NCBI GenBank assembly: GCA_932521035.1
Contig: OW051492.1
Location: forward strand, 10,230,001 to 10,294,000
Direction of reading: 5' to 3'
Origin: Oscheius dolichura
Lineage: Eukaryota > Nematoda > Chromadorea > Rhabditida > Rhabditidae
DNA length: 64,000 nt
Shown: piece by piece, positions 1 through 12,312 of the stretch
Numbering within the stretch: position 1 is the first letter of the stretch
Layout: every line of letters starts with the position of its first letter
Program-made: the position numbers and the translations under genes
Notes under the pieces: generated by a model
What the model saw: only the letters and a program-made list of their open reading frames with translations
Told to the model about the DNA's origin: nothing
The model's database searches: none

Positions 1-11
1 CTCTCTCGCGA

Positions 12-2494
12 ATGATGTTATTCCGACCACTCACTGGAATCACATCAATATTGATCCTTTTGCCCATCTCTTTCGTTCTTTCTCGGCTCGAAATCCCCGA
101 GGAGAGGGACAGAGGAAGGGGAAATATGTTGATGATAGAGATGAACACATCACACGCCTGTTTACTACCGAATGTTTTTATTATTATGCTCATTAGGAAG
201 CAAAATAGGAGCATTCCCTCTCAATTGAATCCTTTGAAACTCCCGAAAAATTTTAATGTTTGTGTTCAACTCGAACGGGATCTTTCATTTCGCCAGACAG
301 GGATGGGTATTTTGAGTGCCACAGTTAGACAGCAACACGGCGTGTGAACTGTGGCTCTTCAAAATTTCGTAAATCAATAAAGGTTCTATGGCTTGTTTCC
401 TCTTTCATTCTACTAAAATTCAGCTTAAAACAAGCCAAAGTCGTCCATAAAGAGCGGTAAGGCCTTCAAACTGACCTGTACCTCATGTAACGTCTTATTT
501 TCCCTCTTTCCTTGACTTTTTCCCTTCTGTAGCATGATTCACTACGCCATTTTACCCCTAGAAACCTTCAAATTCTGTCTCAATCAAAGATAACTGTCTT
601 TATTTCTAGGAATGTTCCTCCGGGTCGTATTGCTACAACATGACAGCGTCTGCCTACTTGATGGTGGATTTTGTCAAGGCTGGTTGTTCCACCTACCGTT
701 GCATGGTACTGTAATCAATTTAAAGGTCTACGATGAATTCCAGCTAGCTCCAAACCAGTGCATCTCCACGTACTTCCAACTGATTCCGGTCAGTATGTGT
801 TGTTGTAACTATGACCGCTGTAACGTTGGGGGAAATCCCGTCTACTCTGATAACCCGCAGAGTATTACTGGGTAAGAAGCAGATCATTACAATTTAAAAA
901 CTATATTTTATAGAGGAGGCTCGGGAGATAACTACAACTACGGCGGCGGAGAAAATAACAACAATAATAACAAAAAGTAAGGACTTTCCCTTCGTTTCTT
1001 TGAATAGAGTCATACAATTTTAGTCAAGGAGGCTCCGGATATGATTATAATTACGGTAACGGCGGGAATACCAACAATAATAATAATAATAATCAAAATT
1101 CCGGAGCAAGCAGCTGGGGAAGCGGTTATAACTATGGGTAAGTCGGAGATGAGAAGCGCCACAGTTAGATAGCCGACACGGCGTGTGAACTGTGGCGCTC
1201 TTGTTTCATACACCTGGCCGCCACAGTTCATACGCCGTGTGGACTGTCTAACTGTGGCGATACTAATTCAAGTCAGAAAACTAGTTCTTCTTTTTAGCGG
1301 CAGCTCTAATTCTGGATCTAATACCCCTACTGCCCAGGCTGGACGGAAATTCACACCCAAAGAGATTGAAGACCGCTTCCGTGACTATGACGTGGATCAC
1401 AGAGGAGGCAGTAGGTTTCTTCCCAATATATAAATTTTGATGGCTTTAGATAACGGTGGAGGAGGAGTAGATGAGGAATCTTTCCAGAAGGTCGACGCTT
1501 TCACTACCCCTCGTCCTGGCAGCGGAGGCCGCTCCGGAGGCAGCCTCCCCAGGCAGGGAAGCACCACCAGCAGAGGAGGAGAAATTGAAATACTGTAAAT
1601 TTTGCTAATAAAGCCGTTTTTTCCCACTGCGAGATCCGTGTTCTACTGAAATTGGCCGATACAAGGGATACTTGAACCAGTTGACCTTTATTTTAGGGGC
1701 GATACAGCTGACAACAGCGGCGGAAGCAGTTTTAACGGAGATAGACGGGACTACAGTAAGCATAGGTTGTTTTTGCTCTTTTCTACAGTATGAATAAAGT
1801 TTTAGTAGGCGGGATTCAGATTACAATAACGAAAATCAGCCAGGAAGTGCTTGGGGCGGCTCCTACGATCGTCAATTTAGGCCAGTTGATCTTTTGAGCA
1901 GTCCAAATTGGAGAGCCACAGTTAGACAGCCTATACGGTGTGTGAACTGTGGTGCACTCTATACCATAATTTTCGGGCTTCCTGCTGGCTATCAATTGTT
2001 TTTACTCAATCTATTCATTCCAATTTCCATTTTCAGTCAACAACCATCAGAAAATGAAGAAACCCGCGAAAGAACTCCCCACACGGATGAGAGTCAGCCT
2101 GGCAGTGCCTGGGGATCAGAATATGACCAGAAATTCGGGTACTACTCAGTTTAACGTTGTTTTATGAATATTTTTAGATCTACAAACAGTAATCCAACCA
2201 GAAATGATGACAGACACACTGGAGGATACTCAGATAACAACAGAAAGAGCGAAGATGAAGACGGCAGGATCGGAAGCGCTTGGGGAAGCGCGTATGACTC
2301 CAACTCCAGGTAAAAAAGGGAGTTGCCTCGAAAACGATCAAATTTTTAGGCAGAATAACGTAAACCCGACTGTTGGAAGATATAATTCAAAAGATTACAA
2401 TAGTGGGGAGCAGGGGCCGGTGAACGATAACGGCCAGGGATACCGGGATAATTCACGAAATAACGACGAAGGCAGGGAGATAGAGAGTCGTTGA
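12..2494 (+). CDS. Ly6/uPAR-domain secreted protein with Gly/Asn-rich tail
   Basis: A multi-exon gene. The supported exons begin with one ending at 491 (ending LTCTSCN), then 610-704 (ECSSGSYCYN...GCSTYRCM), 744-871 (QCISTYFQL..CCCNYDRCN), and further short exons from 914 to the TGA at 2492-2494. The cysteine spacing and the closing CCxxDxCN pattern are those of a three-finger Ly6/uPAR domain, usually secreted or GPI-anchored. After it comes a long tail rich in Gly, Asn and Ser with about four loose copies of a GSxWGSxYD motif (near 1110, 1845, 2110 and 2280). Introns are very short; 705-743 is 39 bp. The 5' end is not settled. The frame starting at 12 has a hydrophobic signal-like N-terminus, but I cannot connect it cleanly to the exon near 460. 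No GPI-type hydrophobic C-terminus is visible, so a secreted protein is more likely. Some junctions (near 1765-1809 and 1893-2053) are inferred from frame continuity. Confidence 0.6.
331..358. repeat. GCCACAGTT palindromic repeat, partial
   Basis: Half copy of the window-wide repeat: GCCACAGTTAGACAGC followed by an ACACGGCGTGTG core and AACTGTGGC. It lies in the 5' part of the Ly6 gene, probably in an intron. Confidence 0.8.
1155..1260. repeat. Complete nested-palindrome repeat (two inverted units)
   Basis: Left unit GCCACAGTTAGATAGCC + ACACGGCGTGTG + AACTGTGGC, a spacer of about 24 nt, then the inverted unit ending CTGTCTAACTGTGGCG. Each unit is itself a hairpin, and the two units are inverted relative to each other. 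It sits inside an intron of the Ly6-domain gene. Confidence 0.9.
1914..1953. repeat. Single unit of the palindromic repeat
   Basis: One unit (GCCACAGTTAGACAGCC, degenerate core, AACTGTGG) in an intron of the Ly6-domain gene. Open frames reading TVRQ..R.VNCG here and elsewhere are translations of this repeat and not protein domains. Confidence 0.85.
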
Positions 2495-2640
2495 TTGTAA
2501 ATATATTGAAAACGTGGCACTAATAAATGATCTATTAGTCTTTACGAGGCCACCAATGAAATCGAGCTGTGCAGGAATATAATCAAAGCACTGCTCTGAT
2601 GGCAGCTCGACGGCGGTGGCAAGGGGGCAGTAAACTGTGA

Positions 2641-2674
2641 TGCCACAGTTCACACACCGTGTCGGCTGTGGCGC
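2641..2674. repeat. Single inverted unit of the palindromic repeat
   Basis: GCCACAGTTCACACACCGTG followed by TCGGCTGTGGCG, located just 3' of the Ly6-domain gene. Confidence 0.8.
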
Positions 2675-3037
2675 CCTCCGCTGTGGCTCCCAACGACTGG
2701 AAAAAGCTACGAAACTGGGAAAAACTAAAGTAATCCAGGGGAAACTAGAGAGCAACGTTTCTTCAGAGTTGGAAATATGAAAGTTATCAACAATAACCCT
2801 CGAAAACCAGGAAGAATTGAAGACCCCCAAATGGGTCAGCAACCCTCCTTTTTCTTTATTTTGCCATCGTAAGCACAAAAAATGAACACAATAAATTCAC
2901 TAATAAAAATTTATTAGCTCAACGGCACCATTAATAATAAAAGAGGGAGCTAGGTAGGAGAAATGATCACAATCGGATGATGATGATGACCAAAAGACAC
3001 ACACTGCACTGCTGCTGCTCTGCATGGCGATCGCTGG

Positions 3038-3588
3038 CTATAACTTTATCAGGCGGGATCCATTTTTATTGCCCGGACCATCTCCTCCATCTTCATCCTT
3101 GTCCTCGTTGTTATTTTTCGGCGCCTTGGCGCTCGCGTCCTCTTCCGATGGCTTCTTACTGGACTTCCCCGGTGTTCCAGAAACTAAAACCTCGGATTAT
3201 CCAACTATTCAACTCGTTTTAAACGTACCAGGCGTCTGTAGGGAGCCATCTTCCGACGGCTCCTGGCTTGCCTTCTTCTCTTTCTCGCCCTTCTTCTTTT
3301 TGCCGCCCTTTTTCTTCTTCTTCATCTTGTCGTCAGTCTCCTCATCCGTCTTACCAGTCTTCTTCTTCCTATACCAACGGATTCCGAAGAATGCGCCAGC
3401 GGCAACCAGTAGCACAACAACAGCAATAATAACTCCAATCGCCCACCTGAAAAAGACAGGGATTTCAACAAGAAGAAGTATAGCGACTCACGTCGGCAAT
3501 CCATCGCCTTGTCCGCTCGAAGAACACGCTTTGTGATTGTTATACGGGCCGGCAGCAGTGTGTACCTTTAAACCACATCCATCGCTTG
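3038..3588 (-). CDS. Alternative 3' exons: second membrane segment and Lys-rich tail
   Basis: Three exons. The first, 3588 to about 3492, encodes SDGCGLKVHTAAG.. and ends ..GDGLP with donor GTGAGT. The second runs to about 3230 and carries WAIGVIIAVVVLLVAAGAFF, then RWYRKKK and a KKKKKGGKKKK run. The last ends at TAG 3038-3040. The first exon aligns with the SDGCEFELETVP exon at 4108 of the upstream set, and both have phase-1 acceptors (TTTCAG). The simplest readings are a duplicated, mutually exclusive terminal exon set, or the remnant of a tandem gene copy that lost its ectodomain. No separate start codon or L-domain is seen between 3588 and 3805. Confidence 0.6.
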
Positions 3589-5181
3589 CTGAAAATTCAA
3601 GAAATTATAAGTCAGTCGATTTGAAAGGTTCTTGCCTCCATGCTTGCTTAATGGATCAAAGAAACTCCGGCTCGTTCTTCGTATTTTACTATTCAAAGTG
3701 AAGAAAACAATGCTTTTCAGTTAAAAGCTTTATTAGCTTCACCGTACCACGAATAACAGAACAGGTGATAAAGGTGCCTATTTGCCTCTGTTACTGGTCG
3801 TCTCTCAGGATTTCGTCTTCGTCCCGCTGCTTTCTGAGCTCTTTGAGATTTCTTTGCTCTTCTTGCTGGGCGTCTTCTTCTTCCACCAGAAGCAGTAGAG
3901 CAGGAGGCCGACGATGATAGCCAAGAGGAGAATGCCACCGCCGATACTCAGTCCATGTACCAAGCTCAAGTACGACCATTTTAGAATAGAGTGGATAAAG
4001 TGACTTACGGCCAGACTACCGTCTCCTGATTATCCACACTCGGGGGACATTTATCCTTGTTTTCATATTTAGGCACTGTTTCCAGTTCAAATTCACAGCC
4101 GTCACTTTCTGAAAGTTCAAAAGAATTGAAGGGACAATAAAACCCACTGATCTGCTCCTCCCTGATCTTTGTTCCTTTGAGAAAGCCGAGCTTGTCCGGG
4201 TGCAGACTGCCCAGATGGATCTCCCCCGTCACATGGGACAACTTGACTCCTTTCGCCTCTCCCGTAGTGTTCGAACTGAATTTCAGGTTGCCTTTGACAT
4301 ACTTGCACCCCGTCAACTCTCCCAAATTCTGGATATCCTCTTTGAAAATACATTCTAAACGGGAGGAATTAAAGAATAGAATTATCTACAGTATACCTCC
4401 TTCGTCCTGTATCACTACCGATTTGTTTTTATAAACGTTTGCCACCCACCTAAACTGTGACAGGGAAGCTTCTTTTAGTAGCCGATTTCCTTCAATAAGA
4501 AGGCCTAAAAATGGTGGAATCATTAAAAGTGAAGCAAACTAACTTTTCATATCGTTCAACCTGGTATTAAGCGCCGGCTGTAGTATCACCAGTTCCCTAT
4601 TACTCACGATGCTCAACTCTCCGCCGGTAATTAGTACTACACCAGCGCCGCTTGTAATAACCTTGATACTCTTCAGTTTCGGGTTAATAGAGACGGTGAA
4701 ACCGTCAAAATTGGCCGGGCCAACAATATTGATATAAATCTCCTCGAGAAAACGATTATTTACAATTGTTAGCACTGGAAAAGGATCTTATTAATTCAAA
4801 AATGGAACCTACTAGATCTGAACGAAGTAGAAAAATTAGGCAAGTTGATCCTTTTAATGTTCGAATTTTCAATTTTGACATCGACGGCGGAAAGCTGTTC
4901 CAATTTGTCGGTAAAGTCATCCCATTGGCTATTATCAATCTTATTCCCAACAAACAGTTCTGCTCGTCCTACTCCTTCTCCACTGGGTCCGGTCAAGTTT
5001 GTACACATTTTGATAGATTCAAAAGCAAGCTGGCCGGATAGAGAGTCACCTAAATTCATTGAATTACAAGTAGAAGATAGAGTATTCTTGAGAACGGCCG
5101 GATTATTGTATTGACTGCCGCGATAACAAGGAAAACTAACAAGTGGCGGCGCGCTTCCTTATTCCTGTTGGTCCTGCCCAT
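3038..5181 (-). CDS. Receptor L-domain single-pass membrane protein (IRLD-like)
   Basis: Read on the - strand from about 5181. The start is uncertain: the ATG at 5181 opens a good signal peptide (..LLVFLVIAAV) but in a different frame from the next coding stretch, so an intron or frameshift is missing from my model. Coding then runs through 5120-4796, 4775-4539, an exon around 4500-4400, and 4353-4148. The pattern CKYVKGNLKF...LSHVTGEIHL..L..L.FLKG is the receptor L-domain (EGFR/insulin-receptor type) beta-helix repeat, a family greatly expanded in nematodes. Two alternative ends follow. The proximal one (4108-3805, stop 3805-3807) has a membrane segment GGGILLLAIIVGLLLYCFWW and a Lys/Ser tail. 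The distal one (3588-3038) has AIGVIIAVVVLLVAAGAFF and a very Lys-rich tail. Both begin with an exon encoding SDGC in the same phase. The protein is likely a surface receptor or decoy; its ligand cannot be inferred. Confidence 0.72.
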
Positions 5182-5437
5182 GAGCAATGAAGAAGAAAAC
5201 CAGCAAGAAGTAAAATCAATTGTCCTAAAAACGGTGATTTTGTTTCAGAAATAGAAAATGGGGTCGACCTCTCATGGCAGAGAAAACAGACGAAATTGAA
5301 TGGGATTCATCTTCGCTTTTGGCAAAGTAAACTGGGGATTATTACCCGTTCGTCCCTGTAAGAAGATTTACTTCCTTTCTTTTGACTACTTGGACCATTT
5401 TGCAGAAAAAACGAGAAGAAATGGCCAAATTTCGCGC

Positions 5438-5525
5438 GCGACAGTTAGACAGCCGACACGGCGTGTGAACTGTGGCTTATCACTCCTTTATGAGGAGAAC
5501 GCCACAGTTCACACAGGCGTGCGAG
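5438..5525. repeat. Nested-palindrome repeat
   Basis: A left unit (GACAGTTAGACAGCCGACAC core, AACTGTGGC) and an inverted unit starting GCCACAGTTCACAC, with a spacer of about 25 nt. The right side is truncated. Confidence 0.85.
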
Positions 5526-7254
5526 AATCTATCGTACTGTGAAATAGAGCTGGTCAGGTCCGGCTTTTTAAAATCTGGGTCGAGTCCACGGCGAGTAGAC
5601 AGTTTTTTGTTGTTAGCCCGGGTCCGGGTATCCGGCTAGTCCTGCCGTAGACGCCACACGGACGGCTGAGTGATGTTCAAGCACTCGGAGCCCATTATTC
5701 TCTGTTCTCTTCTCATTTTTTTTCTGGTTTTTAGACTCTCTGCCGTAATTTAGCTGCTTAACCTCACTGTTCCATGCCTATAGCCTGCTTTTTCCGGCTA
5801 GGTACAGGTGCAGTGCATGGAAAAGGCCATTGAGCCACTTCCTGACCTTGGGAGCTTGATGGTTCCTAGAAAATGAATGGGGTTTCCTTTTTTTGGGAGA
5901 AATTTAGAGATCAAGAAGAGTGAATAATCCATATAGCCGAGGCGAAAAGACGGGTCCTTCTCTCCATTTTCTCGCTTCCTAGCCTTCCCTGTCTCAAACC
6001 TAAACAGGTTTCTATCACTGCCATCTTTTTCATGGTGGCTGCTTTTGATTCGATCAACTATTCTACCCGGTATCCCTTCCTCAAATAGAGAGACACAAAT
6101 AAACTTAAAATTTGGAATTTCCCCCCTGCCTTGTTGAGATTTTAAATTGCCCTCGCTCACTCTCAACCACTATAATTACTCTTTGCATTTGCTGACAGCT
6201 AGTCGCCGTCGTCGCCACCCCCACCAGCCACCCGGCCAGGCGATTTTCTCACCCTCTGGCCAGCTGTTTCGCGCGGGAAGCCCCCCACCCAGCTAGCGAG
6301 AGTCAGAGTGAGACGCCGGGTCTTTGGTTTGGTTTGCCAACCCTCCCCGCCAGTGCAGACCTCCGCCGCCATAAAAGAGACGCAGAGCTTGTTGTGGCTG
6401 GAATATATATTTGTGGGTGTGTGTCTGTCCTTTTTTGACCCTTACACCTGCTGTTTTCCTCTAATTACCATCTTTTGCTCTTGTTTTCCTCTATTAGACC
6501 TTTAAAATCTCTGCAGTAGAGCGGAAAAAAAGAGCAGGCAAGCAGCATCCTATTTCCTTCTATGATTTATGCTGCCATTTGGATGGGAGAGTAGATGAGG
6601 TTCGAGGGAGGTCTTGAGTGTCCCTTCCTCTCTGCTTTTTAGCTCTAGAGCATTTTTTTCTGGCTTAGAAAGAGGGAAAAACTCGGGAACAGGAGTTATC
6701 CCCCCATCCATGCAAACTCTCCCTCTCTCGGAGCGACACTCTCCAATGTGGACACAACTTGCCTGCACTTACTCTCGATTATTGCCATTAGAACGGCAAT
6801 CAAGTTAATACGGACTATTTGCCTTTGATTTTTCATCTTATTTGGCTATTTCTGGGTTAAAAACAATGCGCTGTCTAACTGTGGCTCTCCTCCTTCTTTC
6901 GGTTCCTCCTAACTTCTCTAGAAGTGGTCTTTTTTCCTTATTTCCCGCCAAAATTGGATCACTTTTTCTCTAATTCTCTATTCTAATCCACTTGGAGTAC
7001 TCTCCCCCATAAAAATATTCTGATCCCTCTGCACGGGATCCGTTCCTTTTTCTCTACTCGCGGGAGTTCTCCTATGTCGGGATAACACTTCATTACCCAC
7101 GAATAGCGGAAACGATTAATCCCATTGAAAGTGACTTTTAATCCATAAAAAGGGCGAAGCTTTCTTTTTGAATTATTAATTTAGAGAACACATTTTTGAA
7201 CAACAAGTGTTCTTCAATATAACACGGAGAAGTGAGAACGGGGTATTTTTGGAA

Positions 7255-7352
7255 TGCCACAGTTAGGCAGCCGGCGCGGCGTGTGAACTGTGGTCTATCA
7301 GTCGGGTACGCCACAGTTCACACGCCGTGTCGGCTGTCTAATTGTGGCGCTT
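7255..7352. repeat. Complete nested-palindrome repeat
   Basis: Left unit GCCACAGTTAGGCAGCC with core GCGCGGCGTGTG, then spacer, then GCCACAGTTCACACGCCGTG and CGGCTGTCTAATTGTGGC. A further half unit (CCACAATTAGACAGC) follows at about 7371. Confidence 0.88.
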
Positions 7353-10300
7353 GAAATTCGGCCACTACCGCCACAATTAGACAGCGTAGATGCTCCCAAA
7401 TCTTCCCAAAGTATAATTTCATTATTTACTGTGATATTTGACCGTTTTCTTCAACTTCTGACGGTGTATCAAATGTCTACGCAGTTAAATTTCCCTCCTA
7501 ATGTGCCTATTACGTGTTGACACTTCAATTTAGCCAACCACCTGCTGAATACTCGCCGAGTTGAAGGAGTCTAATGTGATACTACCTGCTCCCGTCAATT
7601 TTATTAGTATAGCCAGCTAGGCACCCGGTTAAATTGTTCGAAACGTATCCCAGCACCCTGCTGGGGAAGAGGAAGCGAGCCGTATCCTTTCTTGGGAGTC
7701 TCCGAGCCCACTTCCGGTAGACTCTTTCGATGTCTGCTGCGAGGCCCGATTTCTTTTCAAGCGCCACAGTTAGACAGTCCGTTCTTCTTCCTTTTTTCTT
7801 CAAAAAACTCGCGGTTCCTGATCTTTTTGCCTTACTGCTTGTCCCTCTTTACAATCTTTCCAGCCACCCCTCCAAAATATTTGTGTTTTGTTGACCTACA
7901 TAAAAAATGTCGCCCTGTCATGCCCGCATATCCTGTTTAGTGCGGCACTTACCTTCCTGCGCAATGCGGCATTTTCGATCCTTGACACTTGTTCATGACC
8001 TTTTTCAATGGAGAAAAACATGCTTGGCACTTTATTTCGCTTCAAAAACCTCAAAAAATTGCAATAAATCTTAAAAATTAGTTGTCTCTTATTAGAAAAG
8101 GTCCGCTGTCTAACTGTGGCGCCTCCCATTGTGGCTCTTGTCTTCTAGAGCAGTTTAACTGTATCTTACTCCAATTCTTCAGCTGTTTTCCCATCCAACA
8201 GTCTATAGTTTTGCTTCCAACCCATCTGCAATATATTTCCCGGCCAATAATGAGACATCTGGCTGTATATAAACAGCCTGCCGCCGCTCACCGCCTTCCC
8301 TTTCCTGCTGTTCTCTGTTTTAGTCAAGAATACACCTATAATTAGCCTTTACAGCCGTTTTTAGTCCTTATTTCTCCATTTCCTAGTCTAAAATATTCCT
8401 AAAACCTTCCATTTTCTATAAATAAAAGTCATAATCGCCGTCTGCTCTCTCCCATCCGCTCTACGAATCAAGCTTCTCTAAAGCTTCGAAAGGTCTTTCC
8501 CTTCCGCTTCCTAAACATCCGGTCCGAGAGGTCCCACCACGTGACCCAGTTGCCATGGAACTTCCACCCGCCAAAAATCCAACGAAAAAACCACTCGTTG
8601 ATCCTATTTAAAGCCCCGCTTTTCCTTCCTCTTGAAACCCGACCCAAGCCCAAGCTTCAAACCATCTTTACCGCGCCCTTGTTAAACCGATTGCGGGTTA
8701 AATAAATAGAAAAAAAAAACGGGGGAAAAGGGGAAAGGGAGTGAAGAAGACGAGCAGTTCGTTTCTGTCCAGGATATCCAAGTTTTTTCCCTCTAATTTG
8801 AATTGGCACATTCTTGTTTTCCGCGGCATTTCCTGCCGACGGAAGCGTTCGTAATGGAGTCGTAGAAATATTTGGACTCTTATCTTCTAGTTTACCTCGC
8901 TTTCTCATATTTTTCAGCGTTTTCCTATTATTAAACCACCACTACAACTTGGTTAATCGCGTAGAGCTCACTGTCAGCTCCATTTTGAGCCCAAAAATCC
9001 CATTAAAAGGCTAAAAGAGACCGTTTTCCACTATAATCTTCGGTTGCGCGCCGATTAAACCATTTTTCACCAAATGTTTATACCCTCTATGTAGCTGGCC
9101 TTATACATCTCCTTCTGCTCTCCATTTTGAGTCCAAAACTTCCAGAAATAGTTGTTATTTTGCCCATTTTCAGCGCACTTTGCCGGCTATGCCGGTTTTT
9201 TCAGCGGCTGCCCCCTTGTGAGTGCATAGATCATGCAACAATCCTGGAAAGGTCCTCATAAATATTTAACCTGTTTGCCCATCCCTCTATTTTGCCTGTT
9301 CTGCGAAAGAGGGAGAAGTTTGAAAACTTTTTGAAAACAACTTGACGCCTATCACCCGCTAAAAATTAGATTTTTTTAAATTTGGATGGGACGGTCCAGC
9401 AGATCGTCGCGAGAGTTCCCAGGGGGTCAATTTTTTCCCTTTTGTTCCCCTTTTTTATTTCCATATTGGTCCATTTCATTGAAATTCGAATAAGGCGAAA
9501 CGGCCTCCTCCCAGACGACCATTATATTGTCTGTGGCATTTCTATAAGCCCGGGACTGATTCAGACCGAAGACGCGGATGACCCACCCCGCTCATAGAAA
9601 AAATTCGAATCATTCTTCTTTAGTACTACTATTTACACTCCCAATCAGCTAGAATTCCGGCTGTATAGCTATTTTATAAGTAAAAAGGACGGAAAGTGTG
9701 AAAACCCATTTTTGTGACTTTTGGAGATAAAATGGCAGCCATAGTTAGACAGGACCGCAGCCAAGGGCTCCACAGTTAGACAGTTTCAATATTCCTACCG
9801 GAAAACCTCATTTTTGTATCTTTTTAAACTCTTTTTGAGCTTCTAGAGAACAAAATCGGCTCTTGTAAACCCTCCTGGTAATGAAAAAATAGCAGCCACA
9901 GTTGCATAGTTCCGCAGTTCCTCAACCAGAAGCGCCACAGTAAGACAGCGCGCCACTCCCTCCACTGGAAACCCATTTTTCTCATTTTCTCTTCTAAAAC
10001 GCTTGGTATACTCGTCTAAAAACGATAACTACTACCTTCAAAAATTGTGATTATTAAAATTATTAAAATCATCAAAAACAGCCACAGTTACTCATTTCCT
10101 CAGTTCCTCAGGCAAATACGTAATGGGGAAGTTCTACCTCGCTTTGTATTCAATTTCCCTAAAAATTCTATTTTTAGCTCCACCACAACGGTGTAAACCG
10201 AAACCTCCAAAAATGCTAAATCGAAAGACAACACGCAAAAGATGACGTCTCTCTTCTGCTCACACACGTGTTTCCTCGCGATTCTTTTATCTGTCCGCCG

Positions 10301-11854
10301 CGTGTCAGATGTTCTTCTGCCTCTGTCGGCAACTCGTCCCCGTTATTTACTCAGCTGTTGCCTGTTCTCGCCCCTTTTATTTAAATAAGTTCAATATTTC
10401 CCGTCACAATATAGAAGAATTAGGGCAATGTTCCAAAGAGCGCGGAAAATAGCCGCGGCACAATATTTGCCTGTTTACCACCGGCTAGAGAAAAGCAGGT
10501 GAAGTGGCGGGGAAGAGAGGAAGAGAAGGTTTTTTGAAGTGGCGGCGAGTACACACAAAAATGAGCATGTTTATGGGGAAGGGGAGAGAGGGTGGCAGGG
10601 GAGAAATAGGTGGAAAATAGAGGGAGAAGGAACACTGTGTGATAAGCAGTAACAGGACTGTCTACTGGCAACTGTAGTCCCTCTTTCCCACCGTGAACTC
10701 GTTATTTTGCCTCCTAAAAGGAATTTGCCAGTTGTTTTCTAGATATATCTTTAATTTTACAAGGGAATGTTTTAACTTTAAGGTGGCTTCTTTATTCCTC
10801 TCAGGACCCAAATGCTACGATATTTCCAAAAAATCACCACTTATCGGGGAATAAAAGCCCCACCGCCTTCTCCCTTTGGTATTCCAGTGGGTTAGAGCTC
10901 GCCTATCGGGTTATTTAAACATTTATGTAACAAAACTTTTGAGTAATGGTCTCGCAACGAATAGGAATCATTGTTAACGTGTTTTGGAGCGTATTCCCTT
11001 CTATAAAAAGTTCTCTTCAAGACCATCAAGATCACGAGAAAAGCAGGCCCGAATTCTAGCCCCAGAATCTCTATTCTCTAAAATGCGGTAGTTCTCTTCA
11101 TCTAGACTGTATCATCCTCTAATATTCCCTAATTCCCCGTCATTTCCCCTATTTTCCCCAGTTCTAGAGATCTTCAGGTGTAACAGCACGTGGTTACCGG
11201 GCCAGGGAGGTTTCTTTCACGATTCTCTTTCTATTCGATTCGCCCTTGTCAGCTTGTCAGCCTGTTCTCTCAATAAATTCTTCCCCATACACTTTTTATA
11301 GCCTATTAAATTCAATCAATTGTTTCCATTTTCTCAAGTTCTTCTATTGTTAGACGCCCATTTTTATGGTTCCTCTGGCCAAACTACATCCTCCCTTCTT
11401 TTAACTTCCCTGCTCCGTTATCTTCTTCTTCTAACCAGGATGCAGTTATCTCCGCTGACTTTCCTGACCCATCCCTTTTATTTATTACCCTCCCCTTTTT
11501 TCCTGTAAAGTAAAGAAAATGAGTGTCCCTGTAAACAAGAGACAAAGTCTCAATCATTTTACGATTATCTCTATCAAAACAAGAGAACGGCGACGGCGGC
11601 AGGTCATTATGTATCATCAAAACAGAAAGGACAAAGAGGACTTTTTACCAGCCGGGGAGGGGGAAGGGCAGCTACAAGAGACTAATTGTGGCTGTACTAG
11701 TCATCTGGCAACGGATTATTTTCCTTTTAGCCGTCTAGAAGGCTCTGGTTACTGTATTCCTGTCTATAAACAGCAATACTCCCTCAAAAAATCATTCAGT
11801 AGCTGTAAAATATGCCATTTGGCTCTCCCGCTGTCTAATTGTGGCTGTTGACTG

Positions 11855-11902
11855 CGGCGCCACAACTCACACGCCGAGTAGGCTGTCTAACTGTGGCGCT
11901 AT
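11855..11902. repeat. Palindromic repeat, inverted unit
   Basis: GCGCCACAACTCACACGCCG followed by GGCTGTCTAACTGTGGCGC. A half unit (CTGTCTAATTGTGGC) precedes it at about 11830 and a degenerate one (CTGTCTCACTGTGGC) follows at about 11933. Confidence 0.8.
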
Positions 11903-12227
11903 TTACTGTCGAATGTATGCAGTCATTCTCGCTGTCTCACTGTGGCTCTCCCCCCTCAGATCAGTAGCAGCTAAAGTTCAAAAGTTTCCCTATCCAATTT
12001 TTCTCAAAACCCATGATGTCACATGATGGGTTACTATACCGACGATTTTGCCATAAACAGCAACACGGCGCACTGACTACCGTTTGTGTCCCTCATGTCA
12101 CCCCGTTTTTCCATCCCAATCAAATTGTCACGTGGGAGACAGGGGTAATCTCTCGTTCAGGACGGGTTGGACAGTTTTTGCAAGGCAGGAGGAGGCAAAA
12201 ATAGCGACGCATTTCATGGATTCATGG

Positions 12228-12312
12228 CGCCCGCACCCGTAAAATCTCGGCAGCTGGCGCGCCAATAAGTAGAGAACAGGGCTTTCAGCTGCCGAGATTT
12301 TACGGGTGCGCG
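12228..12312. repeat. GCACCCGTA..CTCGGCAG hairpin
   Basis: The left arm GCACCCGTAAAATCTCGGCA at about 12233 is matched by an inverted arm (TGCCGAGATTTTACGGGTGC) at about 12290, separated by roughly 35-40 nt. The match is nearly perfect over more than 20 bp. Related arms occur near 13366, 16715, 21162/21212, 30888/30957, 45508, 53851 and 54021, so this is a second repeat family. Confidence 0.9.

Noticed and set aside
2453..2878. 141-codon - strand frame overlapping the Ly6 gene 3' end
   Set aside because: It runs through a palindromic repeat and the 3' end of a better-supported + strand gene.
5798..6166. 122-codon frame on the - strand
   Set aside because: No recognisable domain, no flanking acceptor or donor that extends it, and no similarity to neighbours.
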